NCBI RefSeq assembly: GCF_016595795.1
Contig: NZ_JAENHN010000048.1
Span: forward strand, 124,001 to 188,000
DNA from: Clostridium yunnanense
Lineage (GTDB): Bacteria > Bacillota > Clostridia > Clostridiales > Clostridiaceae
DNA length: 64,000 nucleotides
Reading direction: 5' to 3'
Below, piece after piece: positions 45,556 through 57,505 of the stretch. Within the stretch, counting starts at the first letter, position 1; the number at the start of each line of letters is the position of its first letter. The position numbers and the translations under genes were made by a program. The notes under the pieces are model-generated. The model was not told the origin of the DNA, made no database searches, and worked only from the letters and a program-made list of their open reading frames with translations.

Positions 45556-46908
45556 TTACTTAAAATATTTTCTTCTATCAATAATTCCTCCAAAGTAAGC
45601 AATTATAGCAAATACTACACACACTACTATCGTAAAAATAAGAATTAATCTATTTATTTTACTTATATCTAGAAGTGAGCTCGTATCTTTTACTTCCTTT
45701 GTTTTATCTTGTGAGTAAATTTCCTCTAGTTCAGTCTTAGATAAAAACTCACCTTGAAATTGCAGTATGTTATTTAAATAGATATTACTTTCTTTATTAG
45801 TTATCTCATTTTCTTTTAACTTAACTTTTGTTTCTACTTTACATATATCATCAAACTTTATCCCTTTATTAATAACATTATTTATCTTTTCTTTAAACTC
45901 AGATAAGCCATAATCTGAACTTATCGCCAATCCTACAGGATTCATAAGTTTTTTGGCAGCTTCTATATCATCTATATTAAACTTCTCCATAACCTTTTTA
46001 TAACCATCAATATGTAAGCTTTCAAAATCAAGTATGTTCAAACTTTGTTCTTTCTCCACTACTATAGTGTCAGAAATATTTATTATTGGATGATATTCAT
46101 CATTATAAATCCAGCTATCTGGTATACTAAAGGCTATTGGATATACTTGATATTTTAAATAGTTAGTAAATGCTAATTGAGTTCTTTCCATTACTTCTCC
46201 ACCACTAGGATCTCCCATATAAAATATAGGAGATTTTAATATTACTCTCCCACCTTTACTTTGAGCATATCTTAGCACCTCACCAAATCTTTTCATAGAA
46301 ACAAAATCTATATTTTCATAAACAGGCATAGCTTCACAAATAAACGGTATCCCTTGGTCATATAAAAAATCTACCTTTTCTACAAATTCATTAAGATCTA
46401 TAAATGGGTACACCTTATTTAAAATTAAGTACTTTTGATTTTTAGTATTACTGTTATCTTGTATTTCATTAATAATTAGCTTTTTTATTCTATAGTCATC
46501 TAAATTTGGTTTTAAAACAGCTATTTTTGCTGCCCTCATATGAATATTTTTAATAGCTTCTTTTGCTTCATTATAATTACCAGTAAACCATAAAACATTA
46601 CCATTATAAGAACTTAACTTTTCACATATATTTTTACTATAATTATTATTTCCATTGTTAAGAACAATTAAATTATCATATTCATTAATGTTATTTATAC
46701 TTGAATTCAGCTTATTAACTTGTATATCTACAGTATTAGATGACATTATCAGCTTTACTATATTATTTAAGTTGCTATAATCACTGGCAAAGGTTTTATA
46801 GGAATCATATAGAATTAAAACCTTTTTTTCAGCCGCACTACAACTATTATAAAAAAATATTATTATAAGCAAGCTTATGATACTAATACGTTTGATCTTA
46901 CACATCAT
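45556..46908 (-). CDS. DUF2334 polysaccharide-deacetylase-like protein
   Basis: 450 residues. A signal peptide (about 1-25) is followed by a flavodoxin-like segment, then the DUF2334 domain (about 135-300: NKVYPFIDLNEFVEKVDFLYDQGIPF, then an HP-type IINISD region) and a C-terminal membrane helix (about 420-442). DUF2334 belongs to the carbohydrate-esterase-4-like fold and may deacetylate the polymer as it leaves the cell. It overlaps the preceding gene by 11 bp. The conventional deacetylase motif is incomplete by eye, so activity is uncertain. Confidence 0.7.
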   Translation of the reverse strand: MMCKIKRISIISLLIIIFFYNSCSAAEKKVLILYDSYKTFASDYSNLNNIVKLIMSSNTVDIQVNKLNSSINNINEYDNLIVLNNGNNNYSKNICEKLSSYNGNVLWFTGNYNEAKEAIKNIHMRAAKIAVLKPNLDDYRIKKLIINEIQDNSNTKNQKYLILNKVYPFIDLNEFVEKVDFLYDQGIPFICEAMPVYENIDFVSMKRFGEVLRYAQSKGGRVILKSPIFYMGDPSGGEVMERTQLAFTNYLKYQVYPIAFSIPDSWIYNDEYHPIINISDTIVVEKEQSLNILDFESLHIDGYKKVMEKFNIDDIEAAKKLMNPVGLAISSDYGLSEFKEKINNVINKGIKFDDICKVETKVKLKENEITNKESNIYLNNILQFQGEFLSKTELEEIYSQDKTKEVKDTSSLLDISKINRLILIFTIVVCVVFAIIAYFGGIIDRRKYFK

Positions 46909-47749
46909 ATTCCAGCTCCATCTCTGCTTTTTCTAAGAAATTAAAAGCATCAGAAATTTCATCATTATATGCATAATACCCAATCTCTACCTCTATCTTT
47001 AACTTATTAAATAAGTCTTTATCACTTATATTTATGTTTTCAAGATTTTCTTTAAACCTTTGTTTTACTATTTCCGAACCTTCACCTTCTGATATAAGTA
47101 AAAATGCAAAAATGAGCCTATCTTTTAAAATATATTTTCTATCTTCTAATCTTAAAGACTGTTTGAGTATATCTGACACCTCAACTAATAGTTTATTAAA
47201 TTGTTCCTCTGAAACTATAGCTTTAAGCTTATCTTTATATCTAAACTTAACTAGCATTAGTGTTAATGGGATATTATATCTTTTACTCATACTCATATAT
47301 ATCGGAACCTCATTGAAAAATGCTGCAGCATTTCTTATTCCTGTATCTGCATCAATCATTACTAAGGACTGATTTTCTTTCTCTAAAGTTTTTGATTCTT
47401 CCTGTAAAGCAACTATATATCTTGATAAATTCGAAAAAATAATTGCTGTAACAGGAATTATAGTAATCCAATAATAAACACTACTCTGTATATTAATTCC
47501 ACTCATGAAGGCTAAATATAACTTATAGCTGGAATATATGAAATCAATTATTAAAGTAACAATTAGAGATAATGTTATATTAGTATAATAACTAACCATC
47601 GCTACTATCATCACAACAGTAAATAGAATGTAATTTTCAATATTTTCATAAAACTTAAAGTAAATAAATGAACTATTAATTGCGAAAAAATAAGCTATTG
47701 AAAGAGTTACATATATATCTATCTTCTTCCTATCTTGTTCTGAACTCAT
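46898..47749 (-). CDS. Membrane protein with degenerate GGDEF domain; probable c-di-GMP receptor
   Basis: 283 residues. About four membrane helices (10-112), a short coiled coil (113-128), then a GGDEF domain beginning MIDADTGIRNAAAF. The active-site GG(D/E)EF is replaced by K209-D-R-L-I213, so cyclase activity is unlikely. The inhibitory-site motif RxxD is intact as R200-L-E-D203, exactly five residues before the active-site position, as in PleD. PelD uses this combination to bind c-di-GMP and switch on polymer synthesis; this protein lacks PelD's GAF domain. It is part of the exopolysaccharide operon. Confidence 0.8.
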   Translation of the reverse strand: MSSEQDRKKIDIYVTLSIAYFFAINSSFIYFKFYENIENYILFTVVMIVAMVSYYTNITLSLIVTLIIDFIYSSYKLYLAFMSGINIQSSVYYWITIIPVTAIIFSNLSRYIVALQEESKTLEKENQSLVMIDADTGIRNAAAFFNEVPIYMSMSKRYNIPLTLMLVKFRYKDKLKAIVSEEQFNKLLVEVSDILKQSLRLEDRKYILKDRLIFAFLLISEGEGSEIVKQRFKENLENINISDKDLFNKLKIEVEIGYYAYNDEISDAFNFLEKAEMELEYDV

Positions 47750-47807
47750 AGATCTTTAGCCTCCTTCTAAATTTCATAATCATATACTTTAGCTTACGTA
47801 TAATAGA

Positions 47808-49253
47808 TCAATCACTGTTTTGATGTCTTAATAACCGAATAGCTGAAAAATATACCATAAGGTCAAAACTTACATTAAACATAAACAGGTGCTTTGATAT
47901 ATCAGCATCTCCTGCACCTAATACCGATACCAGCACTTGAGACCCTCCTACTAAAAAAACAAATACAAATGCTTCTTCTACTAGTTGTGACTTCGTATCT
48001 TTTTTACTTCTATATGATATGTAATCATTGATAGCAAAAACAAAATAAATTATTATTAGAGCTATTGTAAATCCAATATTATGAGGTAAATACTTACTCT
48101 TGAAATTACTATATAATGAAAAAAAACTGCTTTTCTCTCCAAAGCTCTTTCCTGCAGATTTTTCGTAGTTTCCCATTACATCTGGTTTTATGCTATATGC
48201 ATTTTCAGAGGCTATGCTCATAACTTTTCCAAAAGCCCTTGGGTTCTTTGCATAATATTTTAATATGGACCCAAAAGAATATTTTGAGTAAAATTCATTC
48301 ATTAATTTATTGTCATTAGGATCTATTACAGGCATTGATTTATAAAAAATATTTCCTGCTAATATAGAATATTGGCTGCTAATTCCAAATTCATTTAGAA
48401 CTTCTTCTGGATTAACTTCATTTAAAAGCACACCTCTTGTCATAGAGTGGTATCTGTTTATATAATCAAATGGCCCTACTATGGAAAAATAAAATATAGC
48501 AGATGCTACTAAAAATCCACCAGTCAAAATCTTTAAGGTTTGCTTAATGCGTTTATAATTTGTTATTATTAGTAATCTTAAAAGAAGCAAGCAGTATAAT
48601 ATTCCTATCGGTGCAAGTTGTTGCTTAGACCCCATAAACATTAAAGATATAGCGAAAAATATTATTAGATATTTGATAGTAAGCTTATCGAACGTATATA
48701 TGTAAAGCAGCAGACCTATACTTAGTAAAAAGAAACTTAGATTTACAGCTTCTCCATAAAATGAGTTAAAATAAGCTATATATCCTGTATCGCAGAATAT
48801 TAAAACAAATAATAAAACAGCTAAAAGTTTGCATCTCTTTAACTCTATATTTATTATTATAGATTTAATAATAAAATAAGCTGCAAAATCCATAGTAATA
48901 ACATAAAGTAACGCTAAGTATTTTATATCGAAAATATACCCACCTTTTAGTATTTCATTTAAAAACAAAGCAATTTTTATTAGTATTGCTTGAGTTGATA
49001 AAAGCATCATGCCATTTTCGTTGTAGTATTTATAAATACCATAATATTTATTAAAATATCCAAAAAAAATATCATCACTATTACTTGAAAGATGATAGAG
49101 ACCACTTTGGCTTATAATTCTATAAAAGTCTCCATTATCTGCAACTCCAATTACTGGCTTTATAAATAAAGTAAAAATACATATTGAAGATATTAGAATA
49201 ATAGTAAACGAAATAAATAGTGAATCACTTAGATTAATCTTAATTCTTCTCAT
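47808..49253 (-). CDS. Polytopic membrane protein, glycosyltransferase-like (WsfD-type)
   Basis: 481 residues with about eleven membrane helices and an extracytoplasmic loop of about 100 residues (YHSMTRGVLLNEVNPEEVLNEFGISSQYSILAGNIF). The pattern resembles GT-C-like hexose transferases annotated WsfD; an acidic catalytic motif is not obvious. It is the first gene of the five-gene operon, 58 bp before the GGDEF-like gene. It may add or transfer sugars on the polymer or its lipid carrier. Confidence 0.55.
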   Translation of the reverse strand: MRRIKINLSDSLFISFTIILISSICIFTLFIKPVIGVADNGDFYRIISQSGLYHLSSNSDDIFFGYFNKYYGIYKYYNENGMMLLSTQAILIKIALFLNEILKGGYIFDIKYLALLYVITMDFAAYFIIKSIIINIELKRCKLLAVLLFVLIFCDTGYIAYFNSFYGEAVNLSFFLLSIGLLLYIYTFDKLTIKYLIIFFAISLMFMGSKQQLAPIGILYCLLLLRLLIITNYKRIKQTLKILTGGFLVASAIFYFSIVGPFDYINRYHSMTRGVLLNEVNPEEVLNEFGISSQYSILAGNIFYKSMPVIDPNDNKLMNEFYSKYSFGSILKYYAKNPRAFGKVMSIASENAYSIKPDVMGNYEKSAGKSFGEKSSFFSLYSNFKSKYLPHNIGFTIALIIIYFVFAINDYISYRSKKDTKSQLVEEAFVFVFLVGGSQVLVSVLGAGDADISKHLFMFNVSFDLMVYFSAIRLLRHQNSD

Positions 49254-49474
49254 GGCTTCCTCTTTGAATGGTTCTCATACAGAAACTTAATTTATACTGT
49301 TTTATAATTAATAATCATACTAATCGTATACTAGGCGTAATTTAATTTCCTTACAGAACCTTATCTTATTCTATTTAAGTATTGGTACATCTTTATTATT
49401 GTTCCTTTTAACTTAATAGACATTCCAGTAAATAAATTCCACTATTTTTATAAATGTATTTAACTATAAAACAA
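49254..49474. other. Upstream region of the exopolysaccharide operon
   Basis: About 220 bp, AT-rich, with a GGTACATCTTTATTATTG fragment near 49385 similar to one arm of repeat family 1. I see no c-di-GMP riboswitch and no clear promoter. Confidence 0.4.
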
Positions 49475-49510
49475 AAGGACACCCTCCACTAATAGTGATA
49501 GTTTGCCCTT
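49475..49510 (-). terminator. Terminator of the ribD-ribBA-like unit
   Basis: Minus strand AAGGGCA / TGTCCTT with an inner CACTA/TAGTG hairpin, then TTGTTTT. Confidence 0.65.
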
Positions 49511-49591
49511 AAAACTTAAATATACATATTCTTATGTTATACACGTTGTATTACAAATCAGTAAAACTTACCATAATAACTTGATATTATA

Positions 49592-50779
49592 TTAGTATAA
49601 ATGTCCCATTTTTTCTTTTTTTGTTTTAAAATACCTTGCATTATGCAGATTGGTATCCATTACTAACGGAACTCTCTCTACTACTTCTATTCCATGTCCT
49701 TTTAATCCAACTAACTTTTTAGGATTATTAGTCATAAGTCTTATCTTCTTAACTTTCAATTCACTAAGTATTTGAGCACCTATTCCATAATCTCTCATAT
49801 CAGCTGGAAAACCTAAGGCTATGTTTGCCTCCTCAGTATCCAAACCCTCTTCTTGGAGTTTATAAGCCTTTATTTTATTTATTAGTCCTATCCCTCTTCC
49901 TTCTTGTCTAAGATATAGAAGAACTCCCTTTCCTTCTTTTTCTATTGTACTTAAAGCTGCTGCCAACTGCTCTCCACAATCACACTTTAATGAATGAAAG
50001 GCATCTCCAGTAAGGCATTCTGAATGTACTCTCACTAAAACCTTATCTTCTTCATTTATGTCACCCTTTACCAAAGCAACATGATGTTCTCCATTCAATC
50101 TATTAACGAATCCAACCATTCTGAAATCTCCATACTCTGTTGGGAGATTAGCCTCTGCTTCCTTAGTCACATAGCATTCACGTTCTCTTCTATATGCAAT
50201 CAAATCTTCAATTGACACGATGCTTAATTGATACTTTTCAGCTAATTCTTTAATATCGTTTAGATTTGATAAAGTACCATCTTCATTTAATATCTGTGTT
50301 ATAACTGCTGAAGGATAGCTCCCTGATAATATCGCGATATCAACAGCAGCTTCTAGATTATCAGCTCTTTTTAATACTCCACCATTAATTGCTTTACGAG
50401 GAAATATACTTCCTGGTATCCTAAAGTTCCTTCTAGTCTCTCCTTGCTTTATTAACATTTTTATAGTTATTGCCTTATCCTCTGCAGATACTCCACTAGA
50501 AGTACTCTCATGATCTAATGAAATAGAATACTCATCTCTACTTTTAATACCACTTCCATCCACTAACTTAGGTAGGTTCAATTCTTCAAATCTATCTTCT
50601 TTAAGAGCCACATAGATTATTCCTGAACCATGCTTAGTCATAAAATTAATGTTTTCTTTAGTAATATTTTCAGATAGACTCAATAAAACACCGCTATTTT
50701 CTTCATTTTCATCATCAACTAATATTATTGACTTTCCATTCTTTATCTCTTCAATTGCCTCGTTAATCTTTGTAAACAT
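49592..50779 (-). CDS. RibBA-like protein: GTP cyclohydrolase II with degenerate DHBP-synthase domain
   Basis: 395 residues. The C-terminal GTP cyclohydrolase II domain looks active: zinc ligands in HSECLTGDAFHSLKCDCGEQL, the loop LRQEGRGIGLINKIKAYKLQ, and RDYGIGAQ with the catalytic Tyr. The N-terminal DHBP-synthase domain has lost key residues: DDEDRENEGD has become DDENEENSGV, the metal-binding His of GHTEA is Asn141, and the Glu of CEI(M/V)NEDG is Gln162. It probably makes only 2,5-diamino-6-ribosylamino-pyrimidinone phosphate from GTP. It follows the RibD-like gene by 231 bp. No ribE or ribH is present. Confidence 0.85.
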   Translation of the reverse strand: MFTKINEAIEEIKNGKSIILVDDENEENSGVLLSLSENITKENINFMTKHGSGIIYVALKEDRFEELNLPKLVDGSGIKSRDEYSISLDHESTSSGVSAEDKAITIKMLIKQGETRRNFRIPGSIFPRKAINGGVLKRADNLEAAVDIAILSGSYPSAVITQILNEDGTLSNLNDIKELAEKYQLSIVSIEDLIAYRRERECYVTKEAEANLPTEYGDFRMVGFVNRLNGEHHVALVKGDINEEDKVLVRVHSECLTGDAFHSLKCDCGEQLAAALSTIEKEGKGVLLYLRQEGRGIGLINKIKAYKLQEEGLDTEEANIALGFPADMRDYGIGAQILSELKVKKIRLMTNNPKKLVGLKGHGIEVVERVPLVMDTNLHNARYFKTKKEKMGHLY

Positions 50780-51010
50780 ATTTCCTCCTTAATATTATTT
50801 AGATATAGAACTCGTAAAAAGTGTGCTATAACTAATTCTTCTATATTCTTTTAGCTATTTAAATAAATATGTCAGTTATATACTATAAACCTAAGTTAAT
50901 ATTTCTATTTACTATTTATGTCATCTCAATTGAATCTGGCACATATTTATATACCTTCTATTAATTATTAATCAATTTAAACTCTTTGTTACTTTTATAC
51001 GATCTTTTAT

Positions 51011-52099
51011 TCAATCTATATACCCTTTAAATATCACATCATCACCTATAATTTGGTGAGTTACTTTACTAAGTCTTATAGCATCATTCATCTTTTCTAT
51101 TCCTAATCCACCAACTGGAGTGACTGCATCTTTACCACCGATTATCTTAGGTGCTATTGCAGCATAAACCTTATTTACAACTCCGCTCTCAAAGGCAGAT
51201 GCTAACAAGGAGCTTCCTCCTTCTATATATAATGAGTCTATATTTCTTTCACCCAAAGCCTTCAATATATCTTCAAACTGTATCTTACCTTGTCTTTCTA
51301 TCAGTTTTATTATATCAACACCATATTTCTTCAATTCCTCTTCTTTTTCTATAGCAATATTTTCTGAGGCTATTATCAAAGTTCGTGTATCATCATCAAC
51401 CTTTAATATATTGGAGTTCAAAGGAATATCCCCATATCTTGATACTATAACTCTTAGCGGATTTGATATAACAACACCCTCTAGCCTAGTAGTTAGCAAC
51501 GGATTATCTAGCCTTACAGTATTTTCTCCTACCATTATAGCAGCCACTCTCTGCCTTAAATGATGTACAAATTCTAAGCTTTTCTCACTACTTATCCATT
51601 TTGAATCGCCAGTTCTACTTGCTAGTTTACCATCTAAAGTCATAGCCCACTTTGTAAATACGAAAGGAGTTCCTGTATTTATATAATGAGCATATATTTC
51701 ATTCAGTTCCTCGCATTCATCCTTTAAGACACCATACTCTACGTCTACCCCTAATGGCTTAAATACTTCTTTAGCTTTTCCACTTATATCTACTCTAGGA
51801 TTAGGTATCCCTATATATATTTTCTTTATCCCACTATTTAAAATAAAAGAAATATACTCATTATTTTCTTCATCAATTTCAGGTTCGATATTTATAAAAA
51901 GTTCACTGTCTCTAGTATCTTCATTAGAGCTTTTTATGGCCATTGTTTCAGCTTTTTCACTTCCTAATGACTTATACCAACCTTGTCCTATTATTTTTTC
52001 GTTCTTAACCAATATTGCTCCAACTAGAGGGTCCGGATTTACAAAACCACTTCCTCTATTCGCAATATCAATAGCCTTTTTCATATATACTTCTCTCAT
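51011..52099 (-). CDS. RibD-like protein: pyrimidine reductase with dead deaminase domain
   Basis: 362 residues from MREVYMKKAIDIANRG, which aligns with the start of Bacillus RibD; an upstream ATG overlaps its ribosome site. The reductase domain (about 146-362) is intact, with FTKWAMTLDGKLASRTGDSKWISS and YIEGGSSLLASAF. The deaminase domain has lost all zinc ligands: His49 of HAE is Lys, Cys74 of EPCSH is Glu and Cys83 is Ile. It should reduce but not deaminate its pyrimidine. It is the first gene of the pair, with no FMN riboswitch recognisable upstream. Confidence 0.87.
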   Translation of the reverse strand: MREVYMKKAIDIANRGSGFVNPDPLVGAILVKNEKIIGQGWYKSLGSEKAETMAIKSSNEDTRDSELFINIEPEIDEENNEYISFILNSGIKKIYIGIPNPRVDISGKAKEVFKPLGVDVEYGVLKDECEELNEIYAHYINTGTPFVFTKWAMTLDGKLASRTGDSKWISSEKSLEFVHHLRQRVAAIMVGENTVRLDNPLLTTRLEGVVISNPLRVIVSRYGDIPLNSNILKVDDDTRTLIIASENIAIEKEEELKKYGVDIIKLIERQGKIQFEDILKALGERNIDSLYIEGGSSLLASAFESGVVNKVYAAIAPKIIGGKDAVTPVGGLGIEKMNDAIRLSKVTHQIIGDDVIFKGYID

Positions 52100-52355
52100 A
52101 AATATACACATCCTTTTTGCACTATGGGAAAAAACTCATATTCATCAAATAACAACTCTATTATTTCCATAATCAACTTCAATATTTATAAATATTCAAT
52201 GTTTAGAGAATTAGTATGTTTATACTTTGTATTTCTAATTTATTATGTATAAATTTATCACAGCGGTTGTCGAACGTCAATATTAATTAATAATAATTAT
52301 TATATAACTAAAAATTTCCGACAGTACAATGAATTCTACTTTTTATTGTATATCT
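52100..52355. other. AT-rich gap upstream of the RibD-like gene
   Basis: I looked here for an FMN riboswitch on the minus strand and see none of its conserved segments. The region is very AT-rich and probably holds only the promoter. Confidence 0.5.
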
Positions 52356-52432
52356 ACAAAATACTTCTACGCTCATTAAGCTATCTATGTTTAATAGCCA
52401 TATAAACTTCATACTTCACTTCACAGTAAAAA
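52356..52432 (-). repeat. Intergenic repeat family 2, copy 3
   Basis: Diverged copy: minus strand TTACTGTGAAGTGAAGTATG, then GCTATTAAACATAGA and GTAGAAGTATTTTG, aligned with copies 1 and 2. Confidence 0.45.
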
Positions 52433-52565
52433 AACAAATTACCATAATAAAGCATTAACCTCTTATTAATACTTTATTATGGTAATTTACTAATATATGT
52501 ATCTATAAATAAACTTTTTAATACTCTCTTACATAAATTATTAAAATGCATAGGAAATAATTTTA

Positions 52566-52676
52566 TTATTGAAATATTGCAACTATCATACCTACTACAC
52601 AAATAATTATCACTACTATATCAAACACAACTGAAGTTCTATCAATATTACCACTTTGACTACTGTACTTATTCAT
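52566..52676 (-). CDS. 36-residue membrane protein
   Basis: A short ORF starting MNKYSSQSGNIDRTSVV, with a single C-terminal membrane helix (about residues 16-35: VFDIVVIIICVVGMIVAIF). AGAGGAG lies 8 nt upstream of the ATG. I do not recognise the family. It sits alone between the RibD-like gene and the divergent exosporium gene. Confidence 0.55.
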   Translation of the reverse strand: MNKYSSQSGNIDRTSVVFDIVVIIICVVGMIVAIFQ

Positions 52677-52819
52677 AAATATACTCCTCTTTCATTTATT
52701 AATCTTATATACTTCTATGATATATTAAAAAGATTAATATTATCTTACAGTAATCTTAAACTTTTCTTAAATATGCATTATGAAACTAACCTACTCTAAT
52801 ACTTATCATTGTTTTAAGT

Positions 52820-52847
52820 ACACATATCAGTCAAGTTACATATTATA
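52820..52847 (+). promoter_or_regulatory. Candidate sigma-K-type promoter of the collagen-like gene
   Basis: AC, 17 bp, then CATATTATA, fitting the mother-cell sigma-K pattern (AC-N16/17-CATAnnnTA), about 50 bp before the start codon. The same -10 with a 16-bp spacer precedes the glycosyltransferase gene at 56047-56073. Confidence 0.45.
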
Positions 52848-52898
52848 TTTTGGGTTACAGATATTTTGTAATTAATTTAATATAAAGGAGAGGATTAT

Positions 52899-55943
<3,045 letters not shown>

Positions 55944-55957
55944 TTATTAATATTTTG

Positions 55958-55995
55958 TACCTCAAGGTATCTATGACCTTGGGGTGCATTTTAAA
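55958..55995 (+). terminator. Terminator of the collagen-like gene
   Basis: ACCTCAAGGT / ACCTTGGGGT stem with a GCATTTTAAATT tail. Confidence 0.65.
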
Positions 55996-56013
55996 TTAAT
56001 TTATAAAATGCAC
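55984..56013. repeat. Inverted repeat after the collagen-like gene
   Basis: GTGCATTTTA / TAAAATGCAC, perfect 10-bp arms with a 10-bp centre, overlapping the terminator tail. It may be a second terminator or a processing hairpin. Confidence 0.5.
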
Positions 56014-56046
56014 TTTCAAGACTCAAGTGCTTTACTATCGACATGA

Positions 56047-56073
56047 ACAAAAAGAATTTTTCAACATATTATA
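56047..56073 (+). promoter_or_regulatory. Candidate sigma-K-type promoter of the glycosyltransferase gene
   Basis: AC, 16 bp, then CATATTATA, the same -10 sequence as upstream of the collagen-like gene. Confidence 0.45.
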
Positions 56074-56141
56074 TTAAAAGATTTTATAACTATAATTTAT
56101 CTTTTAATAAAAATATTTATATATGAAATGAGGTAGTTTTC

Positions 56142-57239
56142 TTGAGTAAAAGTATAAGTATTAGTTTGTGTATGATAGTTAAAGATGAGGAACTTACTAT
56201 AGCAAGATGTTTAGATTGCGTAAAAGACATAGTTGACGAAATCATACTTGTTGATACAGGCTCCACTGATAAAACAAAGGATATAGCAGAAAAACATAGT
56301 AGTACTATTTATGATTTTAAATGGATTGATGATTTTTCTGCAGCAAGAAATTATGCATTTAGCAAGGCCACTAAAGATTATATCCTATGGCTAGATGCAG
56401 ATGATGTATTTTTACCTGGAGATATAGAAAAGCTTAAAGACTTAAAGAGCAATTTAGATCCTACTGTTGACTCAGTAACAATGAAATATAATATAGGCAT
56501 AGATGAATACGGTAATCCAGCATCATCTTACAGACGTAATAGACTTGTTAAAAGAGAAAGAAATTTTGTGTGGAAAGGCTTCATTCACGAATACTTAGAA
56601 GTGTATGGAAATATAATTAACAGCGATATAAGTGTAACACATCAAAAAATAAAATCCACTCCAAATAGGAACATTGAAATCTTTAGATCCAAACTAAAAG
56701 AAGGAATAGAATTCACGCCGAGAGATTTATTATATTATGCACATGAACTTTATGATCATGGTGAGTTTGAAGAAGCTTTGCTAAATTATAACAAATTCTT
56801 AGATGATGGCTTCGGATGGTACGAAGATAATATAAGAGTTTGTTCAAATATTACAGATTATTATCAAGGTGAAGGTAAATTCGAAAAAGCTCGTCAATAT
56901 GCCTTCAGAAGTTTTCAGTACGATTTACCTAGGGCGGAAGCTTGTTGTAGGATTGGCTTTTCATACTTATGTGAAAATAAACTAGAACAAGCGATATTTT
57001 GGTATGAACTGGCCACCAAATTAAAAAAACCAAGTAATAGCTTAGGTTTCTTCAATGAAGCCTCTTGGACTTGGTTACCTCACCTACAGCTTTGTGTTTG
57101 TTATGATAGACTTGGAGACCATAAAAAAGCTTTTGAGCATAACGAAACAGCTTATAACTACTCTCCTAATGATCATAGAGTTTTGTATAATAGACAATAC
57201 TTTGAATCTATAGGACTAAAGAAAAGCAATGATAATTAA
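56142..57239 (+). CDS. GT2 glycosyltransferase with TPR repeats
   Basis: 365 residues, TTG start 6 nt after ATGAGGTAG. The N-terminal GT-A domain (1-200) begins SISLCMIVKDEELTIARCLDCV and has LVDTGSTDKT and the metal-binding LWLDADDVF. The C-terminal half has TPR-like helices (YYAHELYDHGEFEEALLNYNKFL). This SunS/TPR-glycosyltransferase type modifies proteins. It directly follows the collagen-like gene and shares its promoter pattern, so it probably glycosylates the exosporium protein. Confidence 0.85.
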   Translation: MSKSISISLCMIVKDEELTIARCLDCVKDIVDEIILVDTGSTDKTKDIAEKHSSTIYDFKWIDDFSAARNYAFSKATKDYILWLDADDVFLPGDIEKLKDLKSNLDPTVDSVTMKYNIGIDEYGNPASSYRRNRLVKRERNFVWKGFIHEYLEVYGNIINSDISVTHQKIKSTPNRNIEIFRSKLKEGIEFTPRDLLYYAHELYDHGEFEEALLNYNKFLDDGFGWYEDNIRVCSNITDYYQGEGKFEKARQYAFRSFQYDLPRAEACCRIGFSYLCENKLEQAIFWYELATKLKKPSNSLGFFNEASWTWLPHLQLCVCYDRLGDHKKAFEHNETAYNYSPNDHRVLYNRQYFESIGLKKSNDN

Positions 57240-57295
57240 AAGACTCTACTCAACATTTATAAGCTAAATCCTATTAAATATATTTATATAGCTAC

Positions 57296-57323
57296 TTGAC
57301 AAGATAATAATCTTTTATATAAT
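57296..57323 (+). promoter_or_regulatory. Consensus sigma-A promoter 1 upstream of aspA
   Basis: TTGACA, a 16-bp spacer, TATAAT. Transcription would start near 57330 and meet the terminator at 57506, giving a leader of about 210 nt. Confidence 0.6.
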
Positions 57324-57461
57324 CAGGTCAAAAAATATTACTATTATATTTTTTTACAACTATAAATATCAGATTTTCCACTTTGTGTATTATATTTTAT
57401 ACATTTATCAATGAAATCGTATCGAAAATACTATATATATTTCTATCGGTCTTAAATTGTA

Positions 57462-57491
57462 TTGACAAATATATGAATATAAGAATATTAT
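57462..57491 (+). promoter_or_regulatory. Promoter 2, immediately before a terminator
   Basis: TTGACA, an 18-bp spacer, TATTAT. The predicted start near 57498 is only about 8 nt before the terminator stem. Confidence 0.55.
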
Positions 57492-57505
57492 AATTCATGT
57501 AAAAC

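Noticed and set aside
49254-49591. Possible c-di-GMP riboswitch for the exopolysaccharide operon
   Set aside because: None of the conserved GEMM segments is present. Only a terminator and AT-rich sequence were seen.
52100-52560. Possible FMN riboswitch upstream of the RibD-like gene
   Set aside because: The conserved GC-rich FMN-riboswitch blocks are absent. The region is AT-rich with one family 2 repeat.
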